From assembly GCA_039000515.1 (NCBI GenBank), contig JBCFYV010000012.1:11238676-11302675 (forward strand): a stretch of 64,000 bases of DNA. Direction: 5' to 3'. Position numbers and translations under genes: made by a program. Positions 44,526-56,215 of the stretch are shown here, piece after piece. Positions within the stretch are counted from its first letter, which is position 1, and each line of letters begins with the position of its first letter. The notes below the pieces were generated by a model. That model made no database searches. It was not told the origin of the DNA and saw nothing but the letters and a program-made list of their open reading frames with translations. Source of the DNA: Timema cristinae (lineage: Eukaryota > Arthropoda > Insecta > Phasmatodea > Timematidae).

Positions 44526-45848
44526 GGCCTCTAATTTTGAAACGTGTGAGTAGCGATTCGCTAGCGTATTTCTCTCATCTCACACACAATCACGCCCACC
44601 CCTAATTTTGAAACTTTTGCGCTGCGAAAACTGACGTCACAAGATCGAATCGCGAGTGGATTCTACTCGCCAGCCTCACACCGTGCGAGACAGGCCTTGT
44701 CTGTCGAGTAAGCAATAAAATAACAAAATGGATGCCATCCTCCTCTTAGGTTGCAGCTTTCTGAGAGTGATTTTGTTGAAATAAGCCTAACACTGTACAA
44801 AATATGTTCACAGAAGAAAAAAATAGGATTGATTTGTACACTTTATTCAATCCTTCAATAAAAATATTTGTTTGGATGAAAACATAATTATATAATCTAA
44901 TTTTTTATAATTTAGTTAACCTTAAATTTGGCTGAGTCGGTAGAGTGAACGTCTCATAATCTAAATTTCATATGTTGGAATCATGGCATCTCCATTTTTT
45001 TTTTTAATTTATCAGACTTTAACTTTAATTTTAAATGATTGTATTAGTAAGCAAATACTTTGTTTTAAATATATTTTTTATAGAAGTATTCAAGATATTT
45101 GGGCCTACGTAGACTAACATAATAGTCCTTAAAAATAATTTAAAAAGCTAGTAAATTAAAAACGCTAGGCCTACATTAATTTTGAAATTTTGTATGTAGG
45201 TGATTATTTAAAAATTAAATTGATGGGTTTTATGACATAAAGTTGTACACATTTTAAAATAAGGCTAAGCAAGCTAATTATTATTCACATAGTAAATATC
45301 TTTAGCGCATATTTATGTTTTAAAAATAGTTGCGAAAATGAAATAATATACTGAATTCTAATTACTAAAACGTGATTTAAATTCAGACGAAGAAAGCCGT
45401 GGTGTGATCGAACTCGTGAAAAAGTGTGTGTGCGCCAAGCACGCTACCAAGTGTGCTAAAGTGAATAGTGCCGAGTGAATAGTTTTATTTCTAGTGATAT
45501 AACTTGAACAAATTTTGAGACAACAAACTCAGATGTGTACAACTGGAAAATGATTTCCTAATAAAACTAAACAAATCGTTTTATACGATGCACTTAATAT
45601 AATAATAGTGTTTACTTTAAGTTACGTATCTTGTAGAATGGCATGTTGTGGCATCTCATCACCTCAATATTTGGCACGTCATGGTTTTACAGTGTTGTCG
45701 GATTGAAAACTGAGTCGCAAGTGGAAAAACACTACACCGACTCGCACGACAGTAGAAACCTTCCAAAATTATCTCTGTTTCAGTACAGCCTGCGATTTTC
45801 GAGTTAGCTCGCAAGCGAGTATTTTCGCCAGTTTCAAAGTTAGGGGTC
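44526..45848. mobile_element. Non-autonomous DNA transposon inserted in LINE-A (1323 bp)
   Basis: Left end GGCCTCTAATTTTGAAAC and right end (reverse complement GACCCCTAACTTTGAAAC) match at 15 of 18 bases. A 3-bp CAG flanks both sides (44523-44525, 45849-45851), and joining the flanks restores the LINE frame (I-R-V-L-T-G-K-P). A second copy of the terminal motif (CCCCTAATTTTGAAAC) lies inside at about 44602. Short CTCGC/GCGAG motifs recur near both ends. No transposase frame. Superfamily unassigned. Confidence 0.75.
44935..45000 (+). mobile_element. tRNA-Met-like relic
   Basis: TGGCTGAGTCGGTAGAGTGA (box A-like) and GTCTCATAATCTAAATTTCA (anticodon region with CAT) are followed by a decayed box B (TTGGAATCATGG). 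The order fits elongator tRNA-Met or a SINE head derived from it. Too degraded to be a functional tRNA. Confidence 0.45.
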
Positions 45849-46175
45849 CAGGGTATTGACTGGCAAACCTAATGGGAAGAAACGATTAGGAAGACGCAAA
45901 CGGCGATGGTAGGATAAGATTAGAATGTACCTAAAAGAGATAGGGTGTAATGAGGTGGACTGGATAAAGATAGATCAATATAGGGATAAGGATTAATGAG
46001 GTGGACTAGATAGAGCTAGCTCAATTTAGGGATAGGGTGTAGTGAGGTGGACTGGATAGAGATAGTTCGAGATAGGGATGAGGTGCAACAAGGTGGAATG
46101 GATAGATCTAGCTCAAGATAGGGTTAGGTGGCGTTCTTTTGCTAAGTGCGGAACATATGAGCTTTCTAGTTCCTA
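45849..46175 (+). pseudogene. LINE-A ORF2 3' end, downstream part
   Basis: LTGKPNGKKRLGRRKRRW, a stop, then DKIRMYLKEIGCNEVDWI continue the protein broken at 44525. The C-terminal codons are then tandemly repeated (next entry). The element ends in AAGTAAGTAAATAAATAAG-type repeats at about 46192-46221. Confidence 0.85.
45943..46126. repeat. 46-bp tandem repeat, 4 units, inside LINE-A
   Basis: GAGGTGGACTGGATA-type cores begin at GTGGAC 45955, 46001, 46047 and at GTGGAA 46093, spaced exactly 46 bp. The unit covers the codons for the VDWI..L motif and AGATAGGGAT. Since 46 is not a multiple of three, each unit shifts the frame, so amplification happened after coding constraint was lost. Confidence 0.93.
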
Positions 46176-46930
46176 ATGCCGTAGAGTATACTAAGTAAGT
46201 AAATAAATAAGTAAGTAAGTAATATTTGAATGAAGGCCTACAGTAACCATTTGAACTACTCCATACCGTGAACAAATAAACACCTCATGATGAACATTCA
46301 CATACATGATAGCCTATTTTCTTTGATGAATAATAAAGCGGAGTTTGTAATATTTAGGTTATTTTTGTATATATTGTGTCATTAAAGTCCAATATCAATT
46401 TAAATAAAAATCATTTATTAAAGACAACGTATGTATGCACAAAAGGAATTAACTCGAGTTTATGTAAAAGAGGTTGTACCAACATCTACTTACAAACTAA
46501 CCTAACAGAGTAAAGAAAAATCAATACTAAAATTCTACCTTAAAACAAGTAATATTACTATCATTGTATAAAGATGAACCGATACATAATTGCCAAATTA
46601 AAATAAAGAATAAAAACTAGTGTTTTTTGTTTTTTTTTTTAAGAAATACCTTTCTTTCTGGCTAATCGACAACAGAGACTGATTGGAGTTATTTATTTAG
46701 TGTTAAACGTCATACTCTTCGTTTGGGATATCTACAACTAACACCAATATAAAGACAAATTGAGGTGGGAGGGTTTTAAGGGTGTTAACTAGTATTTTCC
46801 AGGTGAGTGTGGAAAACAAAAATTGTACTGGACTATGAAACGTTCTCCTGAAACAAAGTATTGCGTGCTAACTTCTATACCAACTATGGTAGATTGTAGC
46901 TTGCTATTACACATTCTAAATAAAATCCGG

Positions 46931-47215
46931 CTTCGTGGTATAGTGCTTTATAATCCATGATTGCTGACCTAGAGGCCCCGGATTGGTTCCCGGCTGGTGG
47001 GATTTTTCTCGAAATTGGAATAATTCCAATGATCAGCAGAGTTTGGTTAATTAGGCTCAAGTTAAGTTAATATCTTCATTAGCTCCACCATAACATATTC
47101 AATAGAATCCACTAATTTCTTCGGGACATGGAAAGAGCCTCCACGAAAAGATTGTACGATTAGTACGATCGGGTGTCCCTAGGTAGCAATATATTAGTAC
47201 TGGCTAAGCTTTTAA
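46931..47215 (+). mobile_element. SINE-E, reference copy
   Basis: tRNA-like head: GGCTTCGTGGTATAGTGC (box A region) and CCGGATTGGTTCCCGGCTGG (box B). The body has GTTTGGTTAATTAGGCTCAA and GGGACATGGAAAGAGCCTCC. An inverted pair, TGTACGATTAGTACGATCGG, lies near the 3' end. Confidence 0.7.
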
Positions 47216-48270
47216 CAATCTGAGCTACAGATTAATGTAGCTCAGAGACACTAATATTATATTACTACTCTAAAGAGTAGTTTAGGTAAGAAATCAATAA
47301 AAATTCTTCTTATAAATTTTCCAACAAATGCATTAAATGAATAAGTGTTACATTATAGTGATCTAATACTAATACATTAACATATAATAGAGGTATTACT
47401 ATTTTTCTTTGATATGTTTAAATGTGATGAACGGATAATTTTGAAAAAAGAAGTATAATTTTAATCATTAGTAATTTTGTAATGATGCATTTAAACTTAA
47501 TAAAATAATTGTTCTAAATTACAAAATCAAAATATTCTATGTAGCAGGATATTCTATAAAGAGTTTTAAAAAAATTGGTCGAATCCAAATCCGCTATCTT
47601 TTTCTACTATCTGATATTAAATCTATTGATTTTTCTTTTATACCAGAATAATATCTAGAGAATATTTGAAAAAGTATTTTTATTCGCTGACAGCCGTGAT
47701 TTATCACTGTCAAGGCAGCCATCAATTAATAGCGAAGGAAAGGGGAGCTAAGCTCGCGGTAAACACGTCGTGTCACCTCGGAACTACGAGTTAGGCCCAT
47801 ATTGCTCCGAGTCGGCCCTATCAAACATCGATAACAGGTTGACGGCAAAGTACTGAAAACGCACAGGTCGAATTTCTTCGGAGTGTTTCAGAATCGCATA
47901 AGGTAGGTGCACCATTGTTTGTAGTCCCTTAACCCCACATGGCAACACCGCTTGTTGACACCACACTAATCAATCCAGCACCAAATATTTAAAAGCTATT
48001 ACAGTTTGACGATTATATTTTGTAGAATTACATTCAACGGGATAAATCATTGTGGGTACCGGATGTTAACCATGTTGCCATATTATGCAGTTGTTTTTTC
48101 CCCTGTGTGCTTTTAATAAAAAGTATAGGTGCGTTTTTTACATGCGGTTTCTCCTTATGGTGCACTTTCATTGTTATCCGCGGGTTGACACAGATATACT
48201 TGATCCACGCCATAAAGAACAGTTTAGAAAGAATGTAAAATTATATTCCAATAGTGACCAAAAATAAAGT
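47216..48270. other. No gene seen; complex block at 47690-47960
   Basis: 47690-47960 is GC-balanced and non-repetitive, with homeodomain-type cores (CATCAATTAATAGC, GTGATTTATC). It is a candidate conserved non-coding element. Short frames here have no recognised domain. Confidence 0.35.
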
Positions 48271-48274
48271 TGGG

Positions 48275-48460
48275 CTTAACGTTTAGCTTATCTGTCTGGT
48301 TTGCTGGTAACGGAAAGATCCGGGTTCTGATCTTGGTTGGCTGTAATGGGGATTTTACCCCCATAAATGGGTACATTTCACCTAAAATTATATATTCCTC
48401 ATCCTTACCTAATTAAGCGCGAATATCATGGACGAATAGTAAGACATGCTGCAGAAAATA
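48275..48460 (+). mobile_element. SINE-A, diverged
   Basis: GGTTTGCTGGTAACGGAAAG, box B-like CCGGGTTCTGATCTTGGTTG, body with CATAAATGGGTACATTTCAC and a tail (GACGAATAGTAAGACATGCT). Confidence 0.65.
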
Positions 48461-50130
48461 TATGCTATATCTAGCTTCAAAATGTCAATAGTGACAACAT
48501 ATGTTAAGAGTGAGAGCTATAGACCACATCTTATGATATATATATATATAATTACAAGTATATAGAAAAATACCTCAGTAAAAATGTGTCAAAACGTTAT
48601 TCAACCGGTCGGTGACTCAACTATAGTTGGAAACAGCTGTTACACTGAGCGAGCATCAAACCGGGACCAGCAGTAGCTTGGGACAAACAAGTATTTACAG
48701 TCGTGTGCACGTGTCAGACACATGTTCAAACTTCTACAAAAAACAAATTGAACATGTGTCTCAGTTTAATTGATCGGGGACCCGTGAGTGTTGGTAAATG
48801 GCTGATTTCAGGGGAGGTTATGAACAAACAAAAATAAAGGAGGTGGGAGAGAGGGAAACAAACAGTTCACGGCGCGATTCTCGAGAAAAAACTAGAAACG
48901 TGTAAACTTGGTTGCGGCAAAACTTTCCAAGAGACTTGACAGAGCTGAAATCCCCTGGAGTGGAATAGCGATGCTATATCAGAAAACGGTGGGAGAAGGA
49001 AGGGTTGGGAGAGAGGCGGACAAAACAAGAAAAACGTGATATTATCTGTTTGGTTGTTCACTACGAAGTTCAGCCGTAGTCACAAACTAGTGGCGGAAAC
49101 AACGCTGTTTTATGGATCGTCTGAATTAAAGTTCGTGGTATTATTTGACATCACACACCCCTATTAAGTGTAAGAGCCCTTGATTGTATGTTTGTCGAGT
49201 AGAGAGTGAAAAGAGAAAAGAGTAAATCTTTAATCTAAAATAATATAAATTTTTTAAAAGAAAGACCGTCGTTAATTTCTATGGGTTTTTGTGAAAATTC
49301 AACAAATCTGGATTACTCTTTGCTTTAGTGGCTTTCGCGTTACTTAAAACGTTGCTTGACAACACTCCATTTTTATTCCTCGGCTGGAATTTTGACTAGA
49401 GTAGGCTTGAGTGCTTTTTATTTTAAGTACACGTCAAGACCAATGAGACATTTTTATACAACAATTATTTCCTCCTCTGAATAAAATTTTTACAAAAATG
49501 TCATGAAGTTCCTGAAATTTTATATAAAACTTTAAAATATGACTAAATCAATAGACCGATTTTTCATTTGATTTAGTTCTTTAAAAAAGTATTAGCGCTA
49601 TATGATAAGCACTACCAAATATAAAACAGTAAATTGTACAAAATGAATTGTATAAATTCTTTTAAATAATAGAACTTTTATTTACATTAAAGGTGGAATT
49701 TTATAAACTACCAATAAAATTTTACAATCTAATCTATTCTCCCAAATCAAACTCTAAAACCCTATACGTAAATGTGTTATGTCATTGTTTACATGGCTAC
49801 GTATTAAAATTAAAATGAAATTAATTCCTAAAAAAACTAGCATATTATTTGACAGTTCAAAGTACTAAATTAAGTTTTGAAAAATGTCAAAATAATTTTT
49901 TTTTTAACCTCAAATAAAATATTTTCAAGCTTAAATTCATACACTTTAATAATACATCATCTCTAAAGAATAAAAGGTTTAAAATTATAGTTTTGTATAA
50001 GAAAGACTAATAATAATAAACATATTTTTTTTAAAGAAAAATCATCTTAAACTATACATAACATGACATAAGTGATATATTAGTTATACCAATTAATAAA
50101 CGAATGAATAAGTTAAGCTTAGGTTGTTAG
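48461..50130. other. No gene seen
   Basis: 48760-49080 is purine-rich and balanced in composition. The rest is AT-rich. No repeat or coding assignment. Confidence 0.35.
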
Positions 50131-50132
50131 TC

Positions 50133-50330
50133 TTATTTATTTGGTGTTCGTAACGTGAACTTCCTGAACAAGTCGAACATATCATTCCAGTTCTCCGTTC
50201 GTCAATTTCATCTGAAAAGGTCAAGTCCCAACATTACCAAATATCAATTTATCAACCATTCCAAGAATCGAACCTGGGAATAATTCGTTCTGTATAAAGA
50301 AGCACTACCAACTTATATGAGGTGACTAAC
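50133..50330 (-). mobile_element. SINE-B, diverged
   Basis: AACGTGAACTTCCTGAACAA, ACCAAATATCAATTTATCAA, box B complement (CCAAGAATCGAACCTGGGAA) and head (AAGCACTACCAACTTATATG then AGGTG) follow the B order. Confidence 0.7.
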
Positions 50331-51027
50331 CTGTTAGTATCAATACATATAATGAGTTTGGTTAAAAAAAATACCGTAATATAACCAAATTCAAGTTAAA
50401 TAGCGCATTCCCCCGGTAAAAAAATATAATAAGATAAATGTATTCCCATGCGCCACCTTCTCCCTGTTTTTATATACAAAAATGCACTTGAGTTTAAGCC
50501 CAGAAATAAAGTAGGATTGCTCTAAAATATGTTTGAAATTGCATATTAAAAGGAATCATTTCAAAATGCTAGAAGATTCTAACTGGGCCAACTGCTCCCA
50601 ACCACCGCCAAGATATATTTAATCAACCCTTACCAATAATAACTAAAATAGTACTTTAGTGGAAACAATTACTTATATCTTGATCCATATCGCTCAGTTA
50701 ATTATTTGAGAATATCTTTTCAATGAGACTGTAATGAGAGGACCTTGAGGGCGAGGGAGCCCTGCCTTGGTTTCTCATAACAATGAAACCCCCCGGTACC
50801 CGTAGTACTGTATGTTTTCTCCCACGGTGAGTAGCTCGTGCCAACGGCGTGTTAAGCTGGGAGTAAGAGTATCGTTTGACGGAGTGCTCGCTCGCTCGTT
50901 CAATCTGAATAATTTATCAGAAGGATCGTACCTCGACGAGACAGCCTTTTTGCTTCGGTTAGCAGGTAGGCGAGGATTTTCAGATAGAGGGTTTGGAAGG
51001 TCGCTTAAAAGCTGGGGCTGCAGGAAC
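50331..51027. other. No gene called; balanced block at 50750-51020
   Basis: Opposed open frames of 83 and 101 codons overlap at 50775-51080, with GC-balanced composition. Neither has a recognised domain. The block ends exactly where MITE-P begins. Confidence 0.35.
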
Positions 51028-51374
51028 GCGAGAAAAGGACACTGTTTTTGCAGTTTTATATAAAACTTTTTTTTAGTCAAGATAAATTAAATATTACTCC
51101 AGTAGAAACATAAAAGTTTAATTTTCTTCACATGGTGACCTCAACATATTTTGAATATCTGTCATGAGTGTCCTGGGATTTAATGATATCGTTTTCACTT
51201 AATTTAAGAAGTTTGGCAACTAATGCCGCAATGTTCATGGCAGATATTCAACAACGATTGATTTCACCATGTGACGTAAATTAAGTTATATGTTTGTACT
51301 GAAGCAATATTTGACTTATTTTGGCCAAAAAAGTTTTGCTGTAAGAATTGCAAAAACAATGGCCTTTTTTCGAG
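51028..51374. mobile_element. MITE-P copy 2, best palindrome
   Basis: Left GCGAGAAAAGGACACTGTTT pairs with right end AATGGCCTTTTTTCGAG. Inner TCACATGGTGACCTCAACAT pairs with TTGATTTCACCATGTGACGT. The two halves are reverse complements along nearly the whole 347 bp, at roughly three-quarters identity by eye. Confidence 0.8.
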
Positions 51375-52615
51375 TTCCCCCCGCCCTACCAAAGTTATGA
51401 TAAACAAACGTATGTGAAAAAAAAAAAAAATCCGACATCTTAGCTTATGCGAGAGGCGTAATTGTCTACCAAACCAATGTTCTCGGATTTAAATACAAAA
51501 AAGGCTAGTTTTGTTATCATCGGTAAAATTTGAGCTCCTCTTTCACCGACTGGATGTTGTATCTGTTCTAGAGACAAGCTAGTTTGTACGTTGTAAACAC
51601 AAATGGCACGAAACCTTTTAGAGCACGAGTAGGCTTACCAATTTGATCTAATTTAAAAAATTATTGTGCACAACATCTTACCAGTGGCATGTGGTAAATT
51701 CTGGACAAAGAGAAGAAATTAGGCTACACTAAAGGGGGTCTGATGGACGCTAGTTTAATTGGAAGTTCGTACGGTTTTTTCTTTTTTTGTACAGTTAAAA
51801 TTATTCTGGGGAAGAAAGGAAGGGGGTGACCCGAACTATGTATGTAATAAAACAAAATAATTGGTGATATTAGAAACATTCATTATCACAATAATTAAAT
51901 ATTATATATATATATATATATATATTTATATTTAATAATATTGTACTAAATAAAATAATATAATAATAATAATAATAAAATAATATAGGTAAATTTATAT
52001 TGCCGAAATTTTCTCTTGGGTTGTATTTACTATATACTTTCATAAAATTAATTATTGAAACGTCAGAGTTTTTTCCATAGGCTGCCCGAAGATGGAATGT
52101 GTCTGCCTGTTTCAACTATCTTATTTTTCTTGTCAAAAAACCGGGACGAAAAACTAGCTTCAAAATATGACTTATGATAACACAGCAGCACTTGTTGACG
52201 CACTCGTCATTCTACTACTGTACGAAAATAAACAAACCGCTTCCCTTGGAGGATCAAACAAGCGTCAATATTATTTAATATAAAACTAAACTTACTTTAA
52301 ATTGGTGATAAATACGTTATTTTGTAATAGAATGCCCATATTATACCTAGAAACAATAAATATCGGTTAAAACAAACTATAAAATAAGATCTTAGACGTA
52401 CGATTATACACCAATCACGATATTAAACTCATGCGCTTTTACTTGCCTAGGGATACGATGCTTCCTTTCACCGATGAGGGCCGGACATACCCGGAAATAA
52501 ACGATTGGTGGGATAAAGAGCGAGCTATAGCGGCTGGCTGGCCTGTCAGTCTGAGAACGAACGGCTTACTCCGATAGAAGTGCTGCGACCTCAGCTCAGT
52601 ATACTTGTTGGAGGG
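51375..52615. other. No gene seen
   Basis: AT-rich. A TA run lies at 51901-51925, and AAT-rich sequence at 51955-51980. Confidence 0.4.
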
Positions 52616-52620
52616 TTTAT

Positions 52621-52627
52621 AATAATA

Positions 52628-52666
<39 letters not shown>

Positions 52667-52678
52667 TAATAATAAATA

Positions 52679-52731
<53 letters not shown>
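52621..52731. repeat. (AAT)n microsatellite, ~110 bp
   Basis: AAT/TAA triplets with occasional AAAT phase shifts. The Ile-rich minus frame crossing it is an artefact. Confidence 0.97.
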
Positions 52732-52732
<1 letters not shown>

Positions 52733-52821
52733 TTTTTTTAACTTCATTTTCTTTATTTTTTGTTTTTCCTCCTTAATTTTTAGCGTAAGCTTTGCTTCCC
52801 ATTGCTTTCATTGAATAAACG

Positions 52822-52980
52822 CCACTGCGTCTTACTACCACTACGGATTTTCCGAATATTTACATTTATAAGAGAGGGATGAGAGAGGTATATTTTAGAG
52901 GGAAATTACCCGAATTTGGATAGGAAAATAGGAAAACCATGATGCAAAAGCAACTTTCAGTACACCTGACCTTTAGGGCA
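52822..52980 (-). mobile_element. SINE-A 3' half
   Basis: Tail (CACTGCGTCTTACTACCACT), body (TATTTTAGAGGGAAATTACC, AATAGGAAAACCATGATGC) and TCAGTACACCTGACC. The head is missing. Confidence 0.7.
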
Positions 52981-52984
52981 TGTA

Positions 52985-54180
52985 AGTTAATAGACCTTTC
53001 CGGATATCCAGATGACTTCAGAACATTTGGAATTAAAACATTGAATCCCGGGAAATGGAAGCGCTTAAAATGTATACAACTTATAGATAACACTATTTTT
53101 GATGTGGTTCAGTTGAAATTTGGCAGGCACGTAAAATAGTAATATAAGATAAACAAATGAGTCTTAAAATTTCAAAATGAGAATGTTGGAACTAAAGAGG
53201 TGGTGATGGTGGAGGGGGGATGAAATTGACATATTTCCAAAAGAATTAGAAAATCAACTTTTCGGCATGGAAGAAAATTTAAATTCACCAAGTTGGCTTA
53301 AGAACCAATCCACTTAACCATGACAGCAAGTTTGGAATTTAAAATCAGGTACTGGGAACGAGGGGGAGGGGGGTGAGAAGGGTTCCCTAAGCATTTACTA
53401 AACTGATTAAAAAAAATTCTCAATATGGTTAAAAAAAACTGTAACATTGTAAAGACAGGCCAAAAATGTTTAAAAATAAACGAATAAAATAACTAAATAT
53501 TATTTTAAAGAGGATCTATTAGTATTGCAGAAACATAGCTAAAAATTGAAGGATAAATTAGCACCTATCTAGGAACGACATTATAATTAAAATAAACACA
53601 TTCTAACGACATAACTTGAGGATCATCATTTTCTGAGGGTAGGTATGATATTCAATGTTTAATGTGTTTCAATAATAATACTAATAATTTATACGCTTTA
53701 TACTAATAATAATAATTTATACGCTTTGGGAAAATGTGATACAAATGTTTTCAACACTTTTCTGTAACAATATATATTAATTCGTTTAACTCATATTATG
53801 ATCGTGCTTAGGTAAGGATTGGATTTGTTTGTGCACTCAGTTTGTGGACTAGGACATATTTTCTTTCTAACATGTTTTTTTTTTAAATTTATTAATTACT
53901 ATAGTTGGATTTTGATTGCTATAGTTAGTTAGCTTAGGACTGTACACGAAAAACCTATCAAAATGATGGCAGCCAGATGATGAACGTCCCAATTTGATAT
54001 AGTTGATGCGGTCTATCCGTGCGAAGAACGGGTAAAATTGCTAGCTACACATTATACAATACATCCATTAGTAAAATCTATTTTCGAAATGTTGCTAATT
54101 TGAAAATTGATTAAAAATACTGGAAACCTATTTACATGAAGGAGAATTACAACTGGAATATAACCATCTATTCAGTTTAT
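52985..54180. other. No gene seen
   Basis: AT-rich with a direct duplication of AATAATAATTTATACGCTTT-type sequence near 53680-53725. No other feature. Confidence 0.4.
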
Positions 54181-54185
54181 AAATA

Positions 54186-54930
54186 CGAGGTTTTTTAAGT
54201 AAGGACCGTTTTGCAATAAAATAGGAACTAAAAATTATTTGTGGGTAATTTTTAAAATCCGATTATACATACCTTCACCCACTTTTCAACATTGTTTCCG
54301 CTGTTATTTAAACATTTTGTCTCGTGAGATAAGTTTTTGTAAACTTGAAGTCTGCCACTTGCGAGGAAAACCATTCCTGAACCGTGTTTCTGGCACAGAC
54401 GTGGTATTCAGCTGGTGGACTTCCAGCAATGAGGTACAACAATAAATGCAACTGCGTATCGTCTTACCTTGACGAAACTTCGACGCAAAATCCATAATAA
54501 ACGACGTGGCCTGCTGTCTGCCGAGTGTTGTTGCTTCATAACAATGCGAAGCCCCACTCTGCTGCTCAAACACAAGCTCTCATCGAATCTTTTGGCTGGC
54601 AGCAATTGGATCACCCTCCCTTCAGCCCTGACCTCGCGCCTAGTGACCGCCATCTTTTCCTGCATATGAAAAGGTTCCTCGCCAGCAAGAATATCCACGC
54701 CAACGTCGAAGTGAAAACGACGGTTCAGGAATGACTTTCCTCGCTGGCGGTAGACTTCTATGACGCGGGCCTACAAAAACTTTATCTCGCGATAAGACAA
54801 ATGTTTAAATAACAATGGAAACGATGTTGAAAAGTAGAAGAAGATATTTATAATAGGATGGAAAAAAATACCCAAAAATATTTAGTAGTTATTTATTGAA
54901 AAATTGTCCTTGTTTAAGAAACACCCCTCT
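54186..54930. mobile_element. Palindromic (foldback) mariner derivative
   Basis: TA dinucleotides flank both ends (54184-54185 and 54931-54932). The outer ~200 bp (54186-54384) and ~210 bp (54721-54930) are inverted copies of each other. Shared landmarks include CATTCCTGAACCG, CACTTTTCAACATTGTTTCC and TTATTTAAACATTTTGTC on the left. The arms contain the end of the transposase gene, so the 3' end of a mariner is present at both ends. The true 5' end and the N-terminal transposase are missing. Confidence 0.8.
54438..54812 (+). pseudogene. mariner transposase C-terminal half
   Basis: NATAYRLTLTKLRRKIHNKR then RGLLSAE (frame 1). A frame shift follows near 54520. The second frame reads LLLHNNAKPHSAAQ, DHPPFSPDLAPSDRHLF and, after an in-frame TGA at 54732-54734, LAVDFYDAGLQKLY and QMFK then TAA. 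The LHDNARPH and HPPYSPDLAPSDYHLF signatures define the mariner D,D34D catalytic domain. Here LHNNA replaces the usual LHDNA, so the second catalytic aspartate is itself changed. Dead gene. Confidence 0.92.
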
Positions 54931-54932
54931 TA

Positions 54933-55635
54933 CTTTAAGATCCCTTAAATTTGTATGTTATTCTTATTACAAGTTGTTTTCTCTGAAACTATTGGAAATC
55001 TTCGAGGTAAGCTATTTTGTACTATTAATTGGAGCAGCAAACCTTTTCAAATCTACGATGAGGGTAAACACAAAGATTATTTGTTGTTGTTGATTAATTA
55101 TGACCATTCAAGTAATACTTGAGACAAGGAAAGATCGGCGGGAAGGATTAAATTTAAGGATAGCTTATTTAAAATTAATTATATTGAAAAGCAAGTGATT
55201 ACACTACACCTTATTAATTGTTCAGTGCGTATTATATTTTGAACCATCCATATAATAATTTACAGCGTAGTTTGTTGGTTAAAAAAGTCCATAAATCCAA
55301 ATATTTGTTTAAATTAGAAAATAAAAAGGTGTATTTTTTTAATGAGACTAAATGATATAAAGACACACAGGAATGTAATAAAGATTTCATTATGTGTAAT
55401 GTGTATGCATAAGCGGACTAAGGGACAGCAAAAGAGTGGAATTCATAAACTGTGTGATTAAAACTGCAACCCACACAACACATTAATTTTATAAATATGA
55501 AACACCACCTAATTAAAGCAATTAATATTTTAATTTCAATTAAAACTCTTCATAATGTGTATAGTTGTAATATAAATTGAACAATACTCGAAATACTTTT
55601 TTACTTGCAGCAAAATCACCACAAATAAGGCACCC
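54933..55635. other. No gene seen
   Basis: AT-rich DNA without recognised elements. Confidence 0.35.
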
Positions 55636-55636
55636 T

Positions 55637-55946
<310 letters not shown>

Positions 55947-56019
55947 TGAAAATATTATTCTTAAGAGAGGATAGAAAATGGGCTATAATTATGAAATGTG
56001 GAAAGCTTCCACAAGTACA

Positions 56020-56215
56020 CGCGGGCAATAGTCCACCCTTAACAAACTCCGGTCCCAGTGACAAGGAGGTCAGGGATTCAAATCCTAGTCAGGTGTAATT
56101 ATGTTGGATTTCATAAATGTTTTCCCACCCTCCCTCCAAGAAACTTCGAATACATTTATTCTAATTTCTAACTTTCTTATCCCTACCGAATTGGTTTAAG
56201 TTAATGGATAGCAAT
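56020..56215 (+). mobile_element. SINE-A, diverged
   Basis: CCGGTCCCAGTGACAAGGAG, box B (GGGATTCAAATCCTAGTCAG), body (TTTTCCCACCCTCCCTCCAA). The tail is lost. Confidence 0.65.

Noticed and set aside
44935..45000. Candidate tRNA-Met gene
   Set aside because: The anticodon region fits, but the T-arm is decayed and it lies inside a transposon.
50775..51080. Overlapping opposed frames of 101 and 83 codons
   Set aside because: Frames on both strands of a balanced-composition block, with the right edge running into MITE-P. No domain recognised.
52439..52747. 102-codon Ile/Tyr-rich minus frame
   Set aside because: It is the translation of an (AAT)n microsatellite.
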